Assembly: GCA_014169315.1 (NCBI GenBank)
Contig: AP022133.1
Span: 4,402,001-4,466,000 of the forward strand
DNA from: Enterobacter cloacae
GTDB lineage: Bacteria; Pseudomonadota; Gammaproteobacteria; Enterobacterales; Enterobacteriaceae
Length of the DNA stretch: 64,000 bases
Reading direction: 5' to 3'
Program-made: the position numbers and the translations under genes
Shown: positions 8,874-19,026 of the stretch, one piece after another
Position numbering within the stretch: position 1 is the stretch's first letter
How the letters are laid out: every line of letters starts with the position of its first letter
Notes under the pieces: model-generated
What the model saw: only the letters and a program-made list of their open reading frames with translations
Database searches by the model: none
What the model was told of the DNA's origin: nothing

Positions 8874-9577
8874 ACGCGCTCAATCCAGCGCTCCAGCAGC
8901 TCCGGCAGCATCAGGGCAATCTCCTGCAACAGATGCGTGCCTTGCCCCTGCTCATAGTGGTGTGCATCGCGGCTGGTAAATATCATCACCCCCAGATCGC
9001 CATCGCGCCCCATCAGTGACATCGCCACCGAGCCAATGGCTTTGGCCTCTGGTAACAGCAGCAGCAACTCTGGTCCGTTCAGCGGCCCCAGATAGTGGTG
9101 TTCATGGCCCAGACGCTGAATACGCAGCGGTTCAAACGCCTGACGGCTCAGCGCCAGATGGGTGAAGCCAGACGGTGCACCAATGCGCCAGCGGTCAGGG
9201 AAAAGACGAAGGGTTGCGCCAGCCAGCCCCAGCTCACGTGCCCAACGGTGGAAACGGCTGAGGAACTCTTCAAGGCTATGCGCCGACGCCAGACGTGCCT
9301 GCAGATGCAGCAGACGATAAAACAGGCTTTCGTTATTACTCGCCTGTTCCATCAGCAGCGTCATGTTCTCTTCGAGCTGATTGATATGGTTGCGTGAGCG
9401 CGCCATATGCCATTCGACCAGCGACACGGTTTCACGTACCGGATGCGGCACGCGCATCTGTTCGACGACGCGTGCATTGCGGATAAAAAACTCAGGATTG
9501 CGCAGCAGATAATCAACAACAGCTCTGTCGTCCAGTTCCGTCACCGTTTCCTGCAGTTCTTCCCCTGGTTGTTTCAT
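8870..9577 (-). CDS. yigA: DUF484 family protein YigA
   Basis: 235-aa protein of the DUF484 family, a GAF-like domain of unknown function found between dapF and xerC in many gammaproteobacteria. It has an N-terminal helical part ([20 protein letters not shown]), a likely coiled-coil around residues 55-80, and a C-terminal GAF-like fold with [19 protein letters not shown]. The start overlaps the dapF end by 4 bp and its end overlaps xerC by 4 bp, so translation is probably coupled. No catalytic residues can be named. Confidence 0.92.
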   Translation of the reverse strand: MKQPGEELQETVTELDDRAVVDYLLRNPEFFIRNARVVEQMRVPHPVRETVSLVEWHMARSRNHINQLEENMTLLMEQASNNESLFYRLLHLQARLASAHSLEEFLSRFHRWARELGLAGATLRLFPDRWRIGAPSGFTHLALSRQAFEPLRIQRLGHEHHYLGPLNGPELLLLLPEAKAIGSVAMSLMGRDGDLGVMIFTSRDAHHYEQGQGTHLLQEIALMLPELLERWIERV

Positions 9578-10398
9578 AGATGGATAAACCCGTCATAGAC
9601 ATGTGCCGCCGGGCCAGTCATATACAGTGGATGACCCGGGCCTTTCCAGGCGATATCAAGACGACCGCCTGGTAATTCCACGCGAACCTCTTCTGCCAGT
9701 AATCCCTGAGAGATGCCGACTGCCACAGCAGCGCAGGCACCGCTTCCGCAGGCCTGGGTTTCACCCGCGCCGCGTTCGTAGACACGCAGGCGGATGTGCT
9801 CACGCTTCACCACCTGCATAAAACCGATATTCGCCCGCTCCGGGAAGCGTTCGTGGCTTTCCAGCACCGGGCCGAGGGTTTCGACCGCCGCGGTTTCCAC
9901 ATCATCAACCTGAATCACGCAGTGCGGGTTACCCATTGAGACGACGCCGCACAATACTGTCTGTTCGGCCGCACGCATAATATAGGTCTTTTCCGCTTTG
10001 TTCGCGCGAAACGGCACGGCGGAAGGTTCAAAATTCGGCTCGCCCATGTTCACACGCACCAGCTCGTCATCGGTGACACTGAGCACCATGCGGCCATTAG
10101 CCGTGCTGACGCGAATATCGCGCTTGTTGGTCAGCCCTTTCAGGCGAACAAAGCGGGCAAAACAGCGTGCGCCATTGCCGCACTGGGAAACTTCGCTGCC
10201 GTCTGCGTTAAAAATACGGTAGTGGAAATCGAGATCGGGATCGTACGGCGGCTCAACCACCAAAAGCTGATCGAACCCCACACCCAGATGCCGATCCGCC
10301 AGACGGCGGATCAGTTCCGGGGAGAAAAAGACATTCTGCGTTACCGCGTCGACGACCATAAAATCGTTGCCAAGGCCATGCATTTTAGAGAACTGCAT
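9574..10398 (-). CDS. dapF: Diaminopimelate epimerase
   Basis: Converts LL- to meso-diaminopimelate for lysine and peptidoglycan. 274 aa, a two-domain pseudosymmetric fold without cofactor. The two catalytic cysteines are in QCGNGARC (about residue 73) and ACGSGACAA (about residue 217). The start at 10398 gives [12 protein letters not shown] as in E. coli; the in-frame MEQM extension to 10410 is less likely. It lies 35 bp downstream of lptM. Confidence 0.98.
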   Translation of the reverse strand: MQFSKMHGLGNDFMVVDAVTQNVFFSPELIRRLADRHLGVGFDQLLVVEPPYDPDLDFHYRIFNADGSEVSQCGNGARCFARFVRLKGLTNKRDIRVSTANGRMVLSVTDDELVRVNMGEPNFEPSAVPFRANKAEKTYIMRAAEQTVLCGVVSMGNPHCVIQVDDVETAAVETLGPVLESHERFPERANIGFMQVVKREHIRLRVYERGAGETQACGSGACAAVAVGISQGLLAEEVRVELPGGRLDIAWKGPGHPLYMTGPAAHVYDGFIHL

Positions 10399-10433
10399 CA
10401 TTTGCTCCATTGCGCGGGTACAGAACGTAATCG

Positions 10434-10637
10434 TCAGAGATTGACCTGAGTCGGACCGCCATTGTCGCCACGATCGTTCGTGGTTGGCGTCGTGGACTCA
10501 ATACCGCTTTGCACCGGTTTCGTCGGCGGCGGCGCGCTTTTATCTGCAGGCGGGAAGTACAGCGGCCCTTTCAGACCACAGCCTGTCAGGCTAAACAGCG
10601 TGATGAGAACGGCAAGCGTTCGGAAAACGTTTTTCAT
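10434..10637 (-). CDS. lptM: LPS-assembly lipoprotein LptM (YifL)
   Basis: 67-aa lipoprotein with a signal peptide ending in the lipobox LTGC (Cys 20), then [10 protein letters not shown], the conserved LptM motif, and a Pro/Thr/Asn-rich disordered tail. In E. coli LptM binds the LptDE translocon and helps LptD mature its disulfides. First gene of the lptM-dapF-yigA-xerC-yigB cluster; divergent from cyaY. Confidence 0.95.
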   Translation of the reverse strand: MKNVFRTLAVLITLFSLTGCGLKGPLYFPPADKSAPPPTKPVQSGIESTTPTTNDRGDNGGPTQVNL

Positions 10638-10773
10638 TATTCAAGTTGCCCGTAAGTTCAAATCTGTTTCTATCATCGCAGGAGAAGACACAAAAGCAAG
10701 AGTTTGCCGCTTTCCTGCAACGGGAATTATTTAGCGTTATACTGCCGACATCACGAAAAACAGGAACAAAACC

Positions 10774-11094
10774 ATGAACGACAGTGAATTCCATCGCCTT
10801 GCCGACACCCTGTGGATGACCATTGAAGAGTGTCTGGACGACTGGGACGGCGACAACGATATCGATTGTGAAATCAACGGTGGCGTGTTGACCCTCAGCT
10901 TCGAAAACGGTAGCAAAATTATTATTAACCGCCAGGAGCCACTTCACCAGGTATGGCTGGCAACCCGTCAGGGTGGCTACCATTTCGATCTGAAAGAGGG
11001 CGAGTGGGTTTGCGACCGTAGCGGCGAAACGTTCTGGAACCTGCTGGAGCAGGCGGCGACCGCGCAGGCGGGTGAAAAGGTTAGCTTCCGGTAA
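10774..11094 (+). CDS. cyaY: Iron donor protein CyaY (bacterial frataxin)
   Basis: 106-aa frataxin that binds iron and regulates the IscS/IscU iron-sulfur cluster machinery. The N-terminal acidic helix ([23 protein letters not shown]) supplies the iron-binding surface, and the beta-sheet part includes [13 protein letters not shown]. Divergent from lptM and convergent with cyaA, as in E. coli. Confidence 0.97.
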   Translation: MNDSEFHRLADTLWMTIEECLDDWDGDNDIDCEINGGVLTLSFENGSKIIINRQEPLHQVWLATRQGGYHFDLKEGEWVCDRSGETFWNLLEQAATAQAGEKVSFR

Positions 11095-11102
11095 GCGTTA
11101 CA

Positions 11103-11123
11103 CGGGTGGCGCTACGCCACCCG
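11103..11123. repeat. REP-like palindrome / bidirectional terminator between cyaY and cyaA
   Basis: Near-perfect palindrome CGGGTGGCG-CTA-CGCCACCCG in the 39-bp convergent gap. It shares the CGCCACCCG core with other convergent junctions in the window. Confidence 0.7.
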
Positions 11124-11133
11124 GTACAACGTC

Positions 11134-13680
11134 TCAGGAAAAATACTGCTGCAACAACGGAGCAGTCGCATCCTGGCTGGCAGGTACCGCAGGTGCCACA
11201 GCCTGGGTACGGAACGGGATGACCTGTGCACGACCGTCCACGTCCACAATCTGATAGAACTGCGGCAGGTTGAAGTTGATAAAGCTTGAGCCGTAGGTGA
11301 AACGGTCGTGTGACGACGAGTAGAAGCGGCTGACGTCGCGTACCAGCTCCTCTTTGCTGCCTTCACAGTGGTGATACACCTCAGCGCGGTTGGTTTCATC
11401 CAGGATGTAGATGTTAAAACCGGCGTCGTCACCCGACTCTTCAAAGAAGAACTGAATAATCCCTTCACTGGCAAAACCATCCACCACCTGCGGCAGTTTG
11501 ACGTGGTTGGTTTCCACCTGTACTGACAGGCCATGCAGCTTGTTGTGCGAAATTGCGCCGTAGAACTCGATGGCGTTTTCCAGCTTTTGCACCGACACAT
11601 TCAGGCGCTCGAAGAACAGGCCCCAGGTCTGGCCGGAGACGCGCAGCGCTTTAAAGCGCCCGGTTTCCTGACGGGTACTGGAAAGACGCAGTTCAATGCA
11701 CTCAGACACCAGTTGCTGCACGCGGGTACGGATCAAACCGCGCAGATGCTGGCTGTAGCAGAACACCTCAACGCTGTCCGGCGGTGCGGCATCCTGGTGC
11801 ATCTTACCGAGAATGGTTTTCAGCGCCTCGATCATCGCCTGCTCGCCGTTGAAGTGCAGGGTACGCACTTCGTTCCACGAGTTGCGGTACAGCAGGTCTA
11901 CACTGCCGACCAGGCAGTTTTGCTGCTCGCCAAAGCTAAAGACGTCCAGCTTGCGGAAGTCAAAATGAACCACCTGATTGCGAAACGCCGCCGTCGGGTC
12001 ATATTCCAGATTGACGATAATCGCCAGATGGCGAATTTCACACGGGCTATAGAGCGCTTTTGGCGTCGGAGCCGGCAGACGCAGCGGGAAGTGGTGCGAC
12101 ACATCCGCCACCATTTCCTGCAGTTTGGCTAAATCGACCCCTTCGTTGCCTTTAATAAACAGGCGGGTACGGGAGGTCAACAGGCCATTGAACCAGGCCC
12201 AGGCCACCAGCTTGTTCAGGTAGCGGTTATATTCCAGCGGCTGATGGCTGATGATCGAGTCCATGCTTGGCGCACGGTTGTACAGATACCACCCGGTGCG
12301 GTTCGCACGGCCCGGAGGAACATAGATAAAGGTCAGGTTCGGTTCTGACAAATCAGGTGAAATCTGCGGGTTCACCAGCGTCACTTTGCCCGGCAGCGCT
12401 TCAAACGCGGCGTACAGTTTACGGGTCAGTACCCCAATATCCTGCGGGCTGGCGGAAACGCTGAGATTATTACGGCGCGCAAAGCGGATCAGGTTACGGT
12501 AGCTTTGCATCATCGCATCGAGCAGTTCGTTGTGCGCTTCACGCACCTGATCGATTTTCCAGTTAGCGCGGTTGTCGAGCATGGACAGGCGCTCTTCGTC
12601 CCATCCCCACTCTTTGACTAACTGACTGACCACTTCACGACGCCAGCCCACGCATGCGCGTTCGCGGCTCAGTTTTTCACAAACTTTGAGATAAAAACAC
12701 CGACGCACCAGGTCAAGACGCGTGGTGTCATCTATGGCTTTCAGGTATTCGGTAACGCGTTCCAGCATCATGCAGTAGGCATCAAGCCCGAAGGAGACAA
12801 TCTCCCCGTCGTGCAGACGCTGCTTGATATCTTTCGCCAGCAGGCGCGGTGTGGGGTATTCCCAGGAATAGGCTTCGAGCAGCAGCGTTTTCAGCACCGC
12901 TTTATACGGTGAGTCGATACTTTTATAGAGCTGCCAGAGGCTCGCACCAAAGTACTCTTCGGCAGACAGGGAGCTAAGGCCACCCAGATCCAGCCATTCG
13001 TTTGGCGTCAGTACGCCCTGCGCATACAGCGACATGACGTAATCATCGTAATGCTCTTCTTCTTCGCACGGCACCATATTCCACAGAATACGCTTACCGG
13101 CCAGGCGAACGGCAGTACGGTAAAACTCATCCAGCAACAGGATGTGCTGCGTTGAGCCGCAGTCTTCACCACCCAGACTGCCGCTTTCGTTATGGCGGAA
13201 ACGGTTTTCATCAATCAGGAAGAAACTCACTTCCACACCGAGCGATGCCGCCCAGCTTTCCAGCAGGCTGCATTTACGCTGCAACAGCTGACGCTCGTCG
13301 TTATCGAGCCAGGATTGATGGCAGACCCAGATATCCAGGTCAGATGAACAGCTTTGCCCTACCGATGAGGTACTCCCCATAGAGTAAACGCCAGTGATTG
13401 GCAGCTCGCCTTTCGGGGATTCCTGTGGCGGCATGCCACGGTAGAGTTCCAGCTCATTCAGATAATGCTGTTGGGTTTCATCAGGCGTGAAAACGCAGAT
13501 GCCACGGGGAACGTTACCATCAAGGTAACCCGGCATCAGCGGGTGGTGATAGTGCAATAATGTCGGCAGCAGACTGTAAACCTGCTGGAAAGCAGGTCCC
13601 ATAGCAGCAAGCGCGCGATCCACACGCAGTTGATTTATGGCATCCAGTCTCTGTTTCAGAGTCTCAATATAGAGGTACAA
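11134..13680 (-). CDS. cyaA: Class I adenylate cyclase
   Basis: Makes cAMP from ATP; catalytic N-terminal half and regulatory C-terminal half that responds to enzyme IIA-Glc of the PTS. 848 aa, the E. coli length. The nucleotidyltransferase signature [18 protein letters not shown] lies near residue 103. The start is a TTG at 13680, the same rare codon E. coli uses, which limits translation. The leader carries a promoter with a CRP site over its -10 box, giving negative autoregulation. Confidence 0.98.
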   Translation of the reverse strand: MYLYIETLKQRLDAINQLRVDRALAAMGPAFQQVYSLLPTLLHYHHPLMPGYLDGNVPRGICVFTPDETQQHYLNELELYRGMPPQESPKGELPITGVYSMGSTSSVGQSCSSDLDIWVCHQSWLDNDERQLLQRKCSLLESWAASLGVEVSFFLIDENRFRHNESGSLGGEDCGSTQHILLLDEFYRTAVRLAGKRILWNMVPCEEEEHYDDYVMSLYAQGVLTPNEWLDLGGLSSLSAEEYFGASLWQLYKSIDSPYKAVLKTLLLEAYSWEYPTPRLLAKDIKQRLHDGEIVSFGLDAYCMMLERVTEYLKAIDDTTRLDLVRRCFYLKVCEKLSRERACVGWRREVVSQLVKEWGWDEERLSMLDNRANWKIDQVREAHNELLDAMMQSYRNLIRFARRNNLSVSASPQDIGVLTRKLYAAFEALPGKVTLVNPQISPDLSEPNLTFIYVPPGRANRTGWYLYNRAPSMDSIISHQPLEYNRYLNKLVAWAWFNGLLTSRTRLFIKGNEGVDLAKLQEMVADVSHHFPLRLPAPTPKALYSPCEIRHLAIIVNLEYDPTAAFRNQVVHFDFRKLDVFSFGEQQNCLVGSVDLLYRNSWNEVRTLHFNGEQAMIEALKTILGKMHQDAAPPDSVEVFCYSQHLRGLIRTRVQQLVSECIELRLSSTRQETGRFKALRVSGQTWGLFFERLNVSVQKLENAIEFYGAISHNKLHGLSVQVETNHVKLPQVVDGFASEGIIQFFFEESGDDAGFNIYILDETNRAEVYHHCEGSKEELVRDVSRFYSSSHDRFTYGSSFINFNLPQFYQIVDVDGRAQVIPFRTQAVAPAVPASQDATAPLLQQYFS

Positions 13681-13817
13681 GACGTATCGCCTGATGTTTC
13701 CGGTGTCGCAAGCTATTCCAGAATCGAATAACGGCGAGCCCGCAGTATTTCAAAAAGATAACCGTTACCCTTTTTCGCCCTTATCTTTAATGGTGGTACC
13801 GACGAAAAAATGGTCTA

Positions 13818-13856
13818 AAACGTGATCAATTTAACACCTTGCCGATTGACCGTAAA
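13818..13856 (-). promoter_or_regulatory. cyaA P2 promoter with overlapping CRP site
   Basis: -35 TTTACG (13851-13856) and -10 TAAATT (13828-13833) are 17 bp apart. A CRP half-site pair reading TGTTA-N6-TCACG on the minus strand (13821-13836) covers the -10, as in E. coli cyaA where CRP-cAMP represses. The remaining part of 13681-14028 is the cyaA leader and the hemC promoter region, for which I could not assign clear boxes. Confidence 0.8.
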
Positions 13857-14028
13857 GAAAGTTGCGCTACATACAAGTGTAGCACCGTTCTGTACGTGTA
13901 AATTCCTGAATACGGCGATGGCTGACGAGAACGCCGCCTTGTCCCTCTTTATCTTCATCAACCGAAAACTGCCATCCCAGAGTCAACAATGTTAGGATGG
14001 TTAGCGATTGATAATGACGGTAACAAGC

Positions 14029-14970
14029 ATGTTAGACAATGTTTTGAGAATTGCCACACGCCAAAGCCCTCTTGCGCTCTGGCAGGCACATTATGTTAAG
14101 CAGCGCCTTGAAGCCTGCCACTCCGGATTGCGCGTCGAGCTAGTGCCAATGGTCACGCGCGGTGATGTGATTCTTGATACGCCTCTGGCGAAAGTCGGCG
14201 GAAAGGGCTTGTTTGTTAAAGAGCTGGAACTGGCATTGCTTGAGAACCGCGCCGATATCGCCGTTCACTCAATGAAAGATGTCCCCGTTGAGTTTCCGGA
14301 AGGGCTGGGGCTGGTGACCATCTGCGAGCGCGAAGATCCGCGCGATGCCTTTGTCTCCAACCACTATGATTCGCTGGATGCATTGCCAGAGGGCAGCGTG
14401 GTTGGCACGTCAAGTTTACGCCGCCAGTGTCAGCTGGCTGAACGCCGCCCGGATCTGGTCATTCGCTCGCTGCGCGGTAACGTTGGCACACGCCTTAGCA
14501 AGCTGGATAACGGTGACTATGACGCAATTATCCTCGCCGTGGCGGGCCTGAAGCGCCTGGGGCTGGAGTCACGCGTTCGTGTCGCGCTGCCGCCAGAACT
14601 GTCGCTGCCCGCCGTGGGCCAGGGTGCCGTCGGTATTGAGTGCCGCCTGATTGATGCGCGTACCCGTGAGCTGCTTGCACCGCTCAACCATGACGAGACC
14701 GCCATCCGGGTGAAAGCCGAGCGGGCAATGAACACCCGCCTCGAAGGAGGCTGTCAGGTGCCCATTGGCAGCTATGCTGAATTAATCGACGGTGAACTGT
14801 GGCTGCGTGCGCTGGTTGGCGCACCGGACGGTTCGCAGATGGTACGTGGTGAACGTCGCGGCCAGCCACAAGACGCCGAACAGCTTGGCGTATCGCTGGC
14901 GGAAGAGCTGCTCAATAACGGCGCTCGTGAGATTCTGACCGAGGTTTATAACGGAGAACCCCCTGCATGA
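14029..14970 (+). CDS. hemC: Hydroxymethylbilane synthase (porphobilinogen deaminase)
   Basis: Joins four porphobilinogen units into hydroxymethylbilane for haem, sirohaem and cobalamin. 313 aa. Visible parts are the substrate-binding [11 protein letters not shown], the catalytic Asp region [12 protein letters not shown] near residue 80, [11 protein letters not shown] near 130, and the dipyrromethane-cofactor Cys in [12 protein letters not shown] near 242. The start at 14029 ([12 protein letters not shown]) matches E. coli; the in-frame ATGs upstream lack support. First gene of hemCDXY; its stop overlaps the hemD start by 4 bp. Confidence 0.98.
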   Translation: MLDNVLRIATRQSPLALWQAHYVKQRLEACHSGLRVELVPMVTRGDVILDTPLAKVGGKGLFVKELELALLENRADIAVHSMKDVPVEFPEGLGLVTICEREDPRDAFVSNHYDSLDALPEGSVVGTSSLRRQCQLAERRPDLVIRSLRGNVGTRLSKLDNGDYDAIILAVAGLKRLGLESRVRVALPPELSLPAVGQGAVGIECRLIDARTRELLAPLNHDETAIRVKAERAMNTRLEGGCQVPIGSYAELIDGELWLRALVGAPDGSQMVRGERRGQPQDAEQLGVSLAEELLNNGAREILTEVYNGEPPA

Positions 14971-15707
14971 GTATTCTTGTCACCCGCCCTTCTCCCGCAG
15001 GAGAGCAATTAGTGAGCCGTCTGCGCGCACTGGGGCAGGTGGCCTGGAGTTTTCCGCTGATTGAATTCTCCCCTGGTCGGGAGCTGTCTGCGCTCACCGA
15101 CCGTATGAATACCCTGCAGGCAGGCGATCTGCTCTTTGCCCTGTCGCAACATGCCGTGGAATTTGCCCAGGCGCAATTGCAGCAGGAAGGACAACGCTGG
15201 CCAACGGCCCCCCGCTACTTTGCTATTGGTCGCTCCACCGCACTGGCTTTGCATACCGTAAGCGGAATTGACGTTCGTTATCCGTTAGATCGGGAAATCA
15301 GCGAAGTCTTGCTACAATTACCTGAATTACAAACCATTGAAGGAAAACGGGCGCTGATTTTACGCGGCAACGGCGGGCGCGAATTGCTGGGTGAAGCGCT
15401 GCGGGAACGTGGTGCCAACGTCACGTTCTGCGAATGCTACCAGCGCTGTGCAAAAAATTATGATGGTGCGGAAGAGGCAATGCGCTGGCATATGCGCGGC
15501 ATCAACACCCTGGTGGTCACCAGTGGTGAAATGCTGCAGCAACTTTGGTCGCTGATTCCACAATGGTATCGTGAAAACTGGTTACTCCGCTGTCGGCTTC
15601 TGGTCGTCAGTGAGCGTCTGGCGAACCATGCCCGGGAACTGGGCTGGCAAGATATTCGGATCGCTGATAACGCCGACAACGATGCGCTGCTGCGCGCATT
15701 ACAATAA
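14967..15707 (+). CDS. hemD: Uroporphyrinogen-III synthase
   Basis: Cyclises hydroxymethylbilane with D-ring inversion to uroporphyrinogen III. 246 aa with two Rossmann-like halves; recognisable segments are [11 protein letters not shown] at the start, [17 protein letters not shown] near residue 130 and [12 protein letters not shown] near 180. The family is poorly conserved, but length, position and overlap with hemC make the call firm. Confidence 0.97.
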   Translation: MSILVTRPSPAGEQLVSRLRALGQVAWSFPLIEFSPGRELSALTDRMNTLQAGDLLFALSQHAVEFAQAQLQQEGQRWPTAPRYFAIGRSTALALHTVSGIDVRYPLDREISEVLLQLPELQTIEGKRALILRGNGGRELLGEALRERGANVTFCECYQRCAKNYDGAEEAMRWHMRGINTLVVTSGEMLQQLWSLIPQWYRENWLLRCRLLVVSERLANHARELGWQDIRIADNADNDALLRALQ

Positions 15708-15728
15708 CTCTCATAATGGGAAGCCATA

Positions 15729-16940
15729 ATGACGGAACACGAAAAATCCTCCGCCGTGGTTGAAGAGACCAGGGAGACTGTGGACACCACGTCACAGCCA
15801 GAGACGACTAAAAAGGCCGCTGAGAAGAAAAACGGCAGCAATAAAACCAGCCTTGCACTCAGCGCGATTGCCATCGCCATTGCGCTGGCCGCAGGCGTTG
15901 GTCTGTATGGTCTTGTTAAGCAACAAAGCACAAACCAGACCGCCACCAGCGACGCGCTGGTCAACCAGCTCACAGCCCTGCAAAAAGCGCAGGAGACGCA
16001 AAAAACCGAGCTGGAAAGCGTTATCAAACAGCAAGCGACTGCGCTGGCCGAAGCCAACAGCAAGCAGGAAGAGCTGACCAAACAGCTGGGTGAAGTGCAG
16101 CAAAAAGTCGCCACCATTTCCGGTACTGATGCCAAAACCTGGCTGCTCTCACAGGCCGATTTCCTGGTGAAACTGGCCGGACGTAAGCTCTGGAGCGATC
16201 AGGACGTCACCACCGCTGCCACGCTGCTGAAAAGCGCCGATGCCAGCCTGGCTGACATGAACGACCCAAGCCTGATCACCGCACGTCGTGCCATTACCGC
16301 CGATATCGCCAGTCTCTCCGCCGTTTCGCAGGTGGATTACGATGGCATTATCCTCAAGGTAAACCAGCTCTCGAACCAGATTGATAACCTGCAGCTGGCG
16401 GATAACAACGACGATGACTCCCCGATGGATTCCGACGGCACCGAGCTTTCCAGCTCACTGAGCGAATGGCGTGTGAACCTGCAAAAAAGCTGGCAGAACT
16501 TTATGGACAGCTTCATTACAATTCGTCGCCGCGACGAAACCGCCGTACCGCTGCTGGCTCCTAATCAGGATATTTACCTGCGCGAAAACATTCGTTCCCG
16601 CCTGCTGGTTGCCGCACAGGCCGTACCACGCCATCAGGAAGAGACCTATAAACAGGCGCTGGATAATGTCTCTACGTGGGTACGTGCTTACTACAATACC
16701 GATGATGAGACGACCACCGCATTCCTCGAAGATATTGATAAGCTGAGCCAGCAGAACATCACCATGAATGTGCCGGATAAGCTGGAAAGCCAGCCTATTC
16801 TGGAGAAACTGATGCAGACGCGTGTGCGTAACCTGCTGGCACAGCCAGGCGTTCCGGCGGAACAGGCCGGTGTTGCCCCTGCTGTCGTACCCGCGCCCGC
16901 CCCCGTGCCTGCACCTGAAAACACGCCACAAGGAGAGTAA
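15729..16940 (+). CDS. hemX: HemX, membrane-anchored protein of the hem operon
   Basis: 403-aa inner-membrane protein with a Lys/Thr-rich cytoplasmic start, one membrane helix at about residues 39-60 ([20 protein letters not shown]), a long Gln/Lys/Glu coiled-coil at 80-130, a periplasmic domain, and a Pro/Ala/Val-rich tail ([13 protein letters not shown]). It was once annotated as a uroporphyrinogen methyltransferase, but no SAM-binding motif is visible and that role is doubtful. About 10 residues longer than K-12 HemX, mostly in the tail region. Confidence 0.93.
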   Translation: MTEHEKSSAVVEETRETVDTTSQPETTKKAAEKKNGSNKTSLALSAIAIAIALAAGVGLYGLVKQQSTNQTATSDALVNQLTALQKAQETQKTELESVIKQQATALAEANSKQEELTKQLGEVQQKVATISGTDAKTWLLSQADFLVKLAGRKLWSDQDVTTAATLLKSADASLADMNDPSLITARRAITADIASLSAVSQVDYDGIILKVNQLSNQIDNLQLADNNDDDSPMDSDGTELSSSLSEWRVNLQKSWQNFMDSFITIRRRDETAVPLLAPNQDIYLRENIRSRLLVAAQAVPRHQEETYKQALDNVSTWVRAYYNTDDETTTAFLEDIDKLSQQNITMNVPDKLESQPILEKLMQTRVRNLLAQPGVPAEQAGVAPAVVPAPAPVPAPENTPQGE

Positions 16941-16942
16941 TC

Positions 16943-18142
16943 ATGTTGAAAGTGCTTTTACTCTTCTTATTGCTGATCGCCGGGATCGTTCTGGGACCAA
17001 TGCTTGCCGGTCATCAGGGCTATGTGTTGATCCAGACCGATAACTACAACATCGAAACCAGCGTAACGGGACTGGTGATCATTCTGATCCTTGCCGTCGT
17101 GGTACTGTTTGCCGTGGAATGGCTCCTGCGCCGCATTTTCCGCACCGGGGCGCATACCCGCGGCTGGTTCGTGGGTCGTAAGCGTCGTCGTGCCCGTAAG
17201 CAAACCGAACAGGCACTGCTGAAGCTCGCCGAAGGGGACTATCAGCAGGTTGAAAAGCTGATGTCGAAAAATGCCGACCACGCCGAGCAGCCGGTGGTGA
17301 ACTACCTGCTGGCCGCTGAAGCAGCGCAACAGCGTGGTGATGAAGCCCGCGCCAATCAGCATCTGGAGCGCGCATCAGAGCTGGCCTCCAGTGACCAGAT
17401 CCCGGTAGAAATTACCCGCGTTCGCCTGCAGCTGGTACGTAATGAAAACCACGCAGCGAGACACGGCGTAGACCGTCTGCTGGAAATTACCCCACGTCAC
17501 CCTGAAGTGTTGCGTCTTGCCGAGCAGGCTTACATTCGTACTGGCGCATGGGGCTCATTGCTGGACATCATTCCTTCAATGGCGAAAGCGGATGTGGGTG
17601 ACGATGAGCATCGTGATGCGCTGCAGCGTCAGGCGTGGATTGGGCTGATGGATCAGGCTCGTGCCGATCTGGGCAGCAATGGTCTGAAAGACTGGTGGAA
17701 GAATCAGAGCCGTAAAACACGCCAGCAGATCCCACTGCAGGTCGCGATGGCAGAACATCTGATTGAATGTGACGATCATGACACAGCTCAGGAGATCCTC
17801 CTTGATGGCCTGAAGCGTCAGTATGACGATCGCCTGGTGATGGTGATCCCGCGCCTGAAAACCAATAATCCGGAACAGCTTGAGAAATTGTTGCGCCAGC
17901 AGATCAAAACCGTGGGTGACCGCCCGCTGTTGTGGAGCACGCTGGGCCAGTCGCTGATGAAGCACGGTGAATGGCAGGAGGCAAGCCTCGCCTTCCGCGC
18001 GGCACTGAAACAGCGTCCGGATGCGTTTGACTACGCGTGGCTGGCCGATACGCTGGACAAGCAGCATAAGCCGGAAGAAGCTGCCGCTATGCGGCGCGAC
18101 GGGTTGTTGTTGACGTTGCAGAATAACAACACCCAGCAGTAA
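16943..18142 (+). CDS. hemY: HemY, TPR-containing inner-membrane protein
   Basis: 399 aa. Two N-terminal membrane segments (about 1-24 and 41-62) precede a cytoplasmic array of tetratricopeptide-like helices, for example NYLLAAEAAQQRGDEARANQ and LGQSLMKHGEWQEASLAFR. It lies 2 bp after hemX. This enterobacterial HemY is not the protoporphyrinogen oxidase of the same name in Bacillus. A role in coordinating late haem enzymes is proposed for the family but cannot be seen in sequence. Confidence 0.94.
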   Translation: MLKVLLLFLLLIAGIVLGPMLAGHQGYVLIQTDNYNIETSVTGLVIILILAVVVLFAVEWLLRRIFRTGAHTRGWFVGRKRRRARKQTEQALLKLAEGDYQQVEKLMSKNADHAEQPVVNYLLAAEAAQQRGDEARANQHLERASELASSDQIPVEITRVRLQLVRNENHAARHGVDRLLEITPRHPEVLRLAEQAYIRTGAWGSLLDIIPSMAKADVGDDEHRDALQRQAWIGLMDQARADLGSNGLKDWWKNQSRKTRQQIPLQVAMAEHLIECDDHDTAQEILLDGLKRQYDDRLVMVIPRLKTNNPEQLEKLLRQQIKTVGDRPLLWSTLGQSLMKHGEWQEASLAFRAALKQRPDAFDYAWLADTLDKQHKPEEAAAMRRDGLLLTLQNNNTQQ

Positions 18143-18147
18143 ACATG

Positions 18148-18173
18148 AAGGAGGCCAGCTGGCCTCCTTTTTT
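18148..18173 (+). terminator. hemCDXY operon terminator
   Basis: Stem AAGGAGGCC / GGCCTCCTT with a 4-nt AGCT loop and a T7 tract, 5 bp after the hemY stop. Confidence 0.93.
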
Positions 18174-18294
18174 ATCGCCCTTCCCCTGCTACATTCCTTA
18201 CACCTTCATCAGGAAACGAACCCGCCGGTGTAACAAGGAAATCTTCATGAATGATGCTCACCTGTAGTCATGAGCCGTTGCCAGGAATGAGGCA

Positions 18295-18498
18295 TAAAAA
18301 AACGCCTGCTATAAAAGCAGGCGTTAAAACAGGTCTTTAAGACAACATATTTGGTGCTTCACTCAACGTTGTGTCCATGGTGTTTGATGAGGCCGAAGCG
18401 ACATCTGTCAGTGGACGATAAGCACCGTAAACGGCTCTGCGTCATTCCTGAGTATATGAGGCACTAAGGCGAACATAAGAGATGGAATGAGCATCTAC
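18295..18498 (-). ncRNA. glmZ: Small RNA GlmZ
   Basis: About 204-nt Hfq-dependent sRNA that base-pairs with and activates glmS mRNA, and is cleaved by RNase E under control of RapZ and the decoy GlmY. The minus strand begins GTAGATGCTCATTCC and closely follows E. coli GlmZ through GACGCAGAGCCGTTTACGG and GACAGATGTCGCTT. It ends in a terminator with stem AACGCCTGCT / AGCAGGCGTT and T7 (18296-18326). Its place next to hemY is the K-12 place. Identified from memory of the E. coli sequence; 5' end inferred. Confidence 0.93.
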
Positions 18499-18500
18499 AC

Positions 18501-18525
18501 GCATATTATTGCACGTAACATGCCA
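18501..18525 (-). promoter_or_regulatory. glmZ promoter: sigma-54 element overlapping a sigma-70 -10
   Basis: TGGCATG...TGCA with GG-N10-GC spacing (18510-18525) is a sigma-54 -24/-12 pair; the GC lies 13-14 nt before the inferred GlmZ 5' end. TAATAT (18503-18508) could act as a sigma-70 -10. Overlapping sigma-70/sigma-54 starts, or sigma-54 alone, are known for glmY and glmZ of Enterobacteriaceae. Confidence 0.8.
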
Positions 18526-18631
18526 ACGTTACACGCAGAACTTTTACATCGCGCAACATTTTAAGATAAAAGGAATTTCTGCTGTTAAGACCCGTCTGAA
18601 CCCACACAACGTACCGCTAAGCATGTCGATG

Positions 18632-18649
18632 TGTCGCCAGAAAGAGACA
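18632..18649. promoter_or_regulatory. GlrR activator site 1 upstream of glmZ
   Basis: Exact TGTC-N10-GACA match (18632-18635 and 18646-18649), the motif bound by response regulator GlrR. It lies about 135 bp upstream of the GlmZ 5' end. Confidence 0.8.
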
Positions 18650-18694
18650 ACAATGCCACTATCAGATAATTTATTTATTTTTTATGTAGTTAGG

Positions 18695-18712
18695 TGTCGC
18701 TGAATGGCGACA
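18695..18712. promoter_or_regulatory. GlrR activator site 2 upstream of glmZ
   Basis: Second exact TGTC-N10-GACA match, part of the longer palindrome TGTCGCTGAATGGCGACA. It lies 63 bp, or six helical turns, from site 1, so both sit on the same DNA face. The AT-rich stretch 18664-18690 between them may bend easily. Confidence 0.8.
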
Positions 18713-18726
18713 TTAAGAAACGGCAT

Positions 18727-18744
18727 TGTCGGGGAGTGGCTACA
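18727..18744. promoter_or_regulatory. GlrR activator site 3 (one mismatch)
   Basis: TGTC-N10-TACA, one base off the motif, 32 bp (three turns) beyond site 2. The even spacing supports it as a weaker third site. Confidence 0.55.
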
Positions 18745-18760
18745 GGGCGATAAATCGCAG

Positions 18761-18788
18761 AAAACAAAAAACCCCGCCGAAGCGGGGT
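18761..18788 (-). terminator. Terminator of the Arg-His-Leu-Pro tRNA operon
   Basis: Stem ACCCCGC / GCGGGGT with a TTCGG-type loop and a TTTTTTGTTTT tract on the minus strand, 8 bp after the tRNA-Pro 3' end. Confidence 0.92.
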
Positions 18789-18795
18789 TCAAAAT

Positions 18796-18872
18796 TGGTC
18801 GGCGAGAGAGGATTCGAACCTCCGACCCACTGGTCCCAAACCAGTTGCGCTACCAAGCTGCGCTACTCGCCG
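18796..18872 (-). tRNA. proM: tRNA-Pro (anticodon TGG)
   Basis: 77-nt cloverleaf with CGGCGAG acceptor arm, anticodon loop TTTGGGA (anticodon TGG), GGTTCGAATCC T-arm and encoded CCA. Last of four tRNAs transcribed Arg-His-Leu-Pro, the same set and order as E. coli argX-hisR-leuT-proM. Confidence 0.97.
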
Positions 18873-18918
18873 ATGTACTGCTTTTTTGAATTTTTAGTTC
18901 AATTCATTTAAAAAGTCG

Positions 18919-19004
18919 TGGTGCGAGGGGGGGGACTCGAACCCCCACATCCTAAGGACACTAACACCTGAAGCTAGCGCGTCTACCAATTCCGCCACCT
19001 TCGC
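18919..19004 (-). tRNA. leuT: tRNA-Leu (anticodon CAG)
   Basis: 86-nt class II tRNA with a long variable arm; anticodon loop TTCAGGT, T-arm GGTTCGAGTCC, encoded CCA. The variable arm appears one base shorter than in E. coli leuT. Confidence 0.97.
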
Positions 19005-19026
19005 AATTCACAACTCTTTCAAATAA

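Noticed and set aside
15729..16940. HemX as uroporphyrinogen-III methyltransferase
   Set aside because: No SAM-binding or methyltransferase motif; the protein is a single-span coiled-coil membrane protein.
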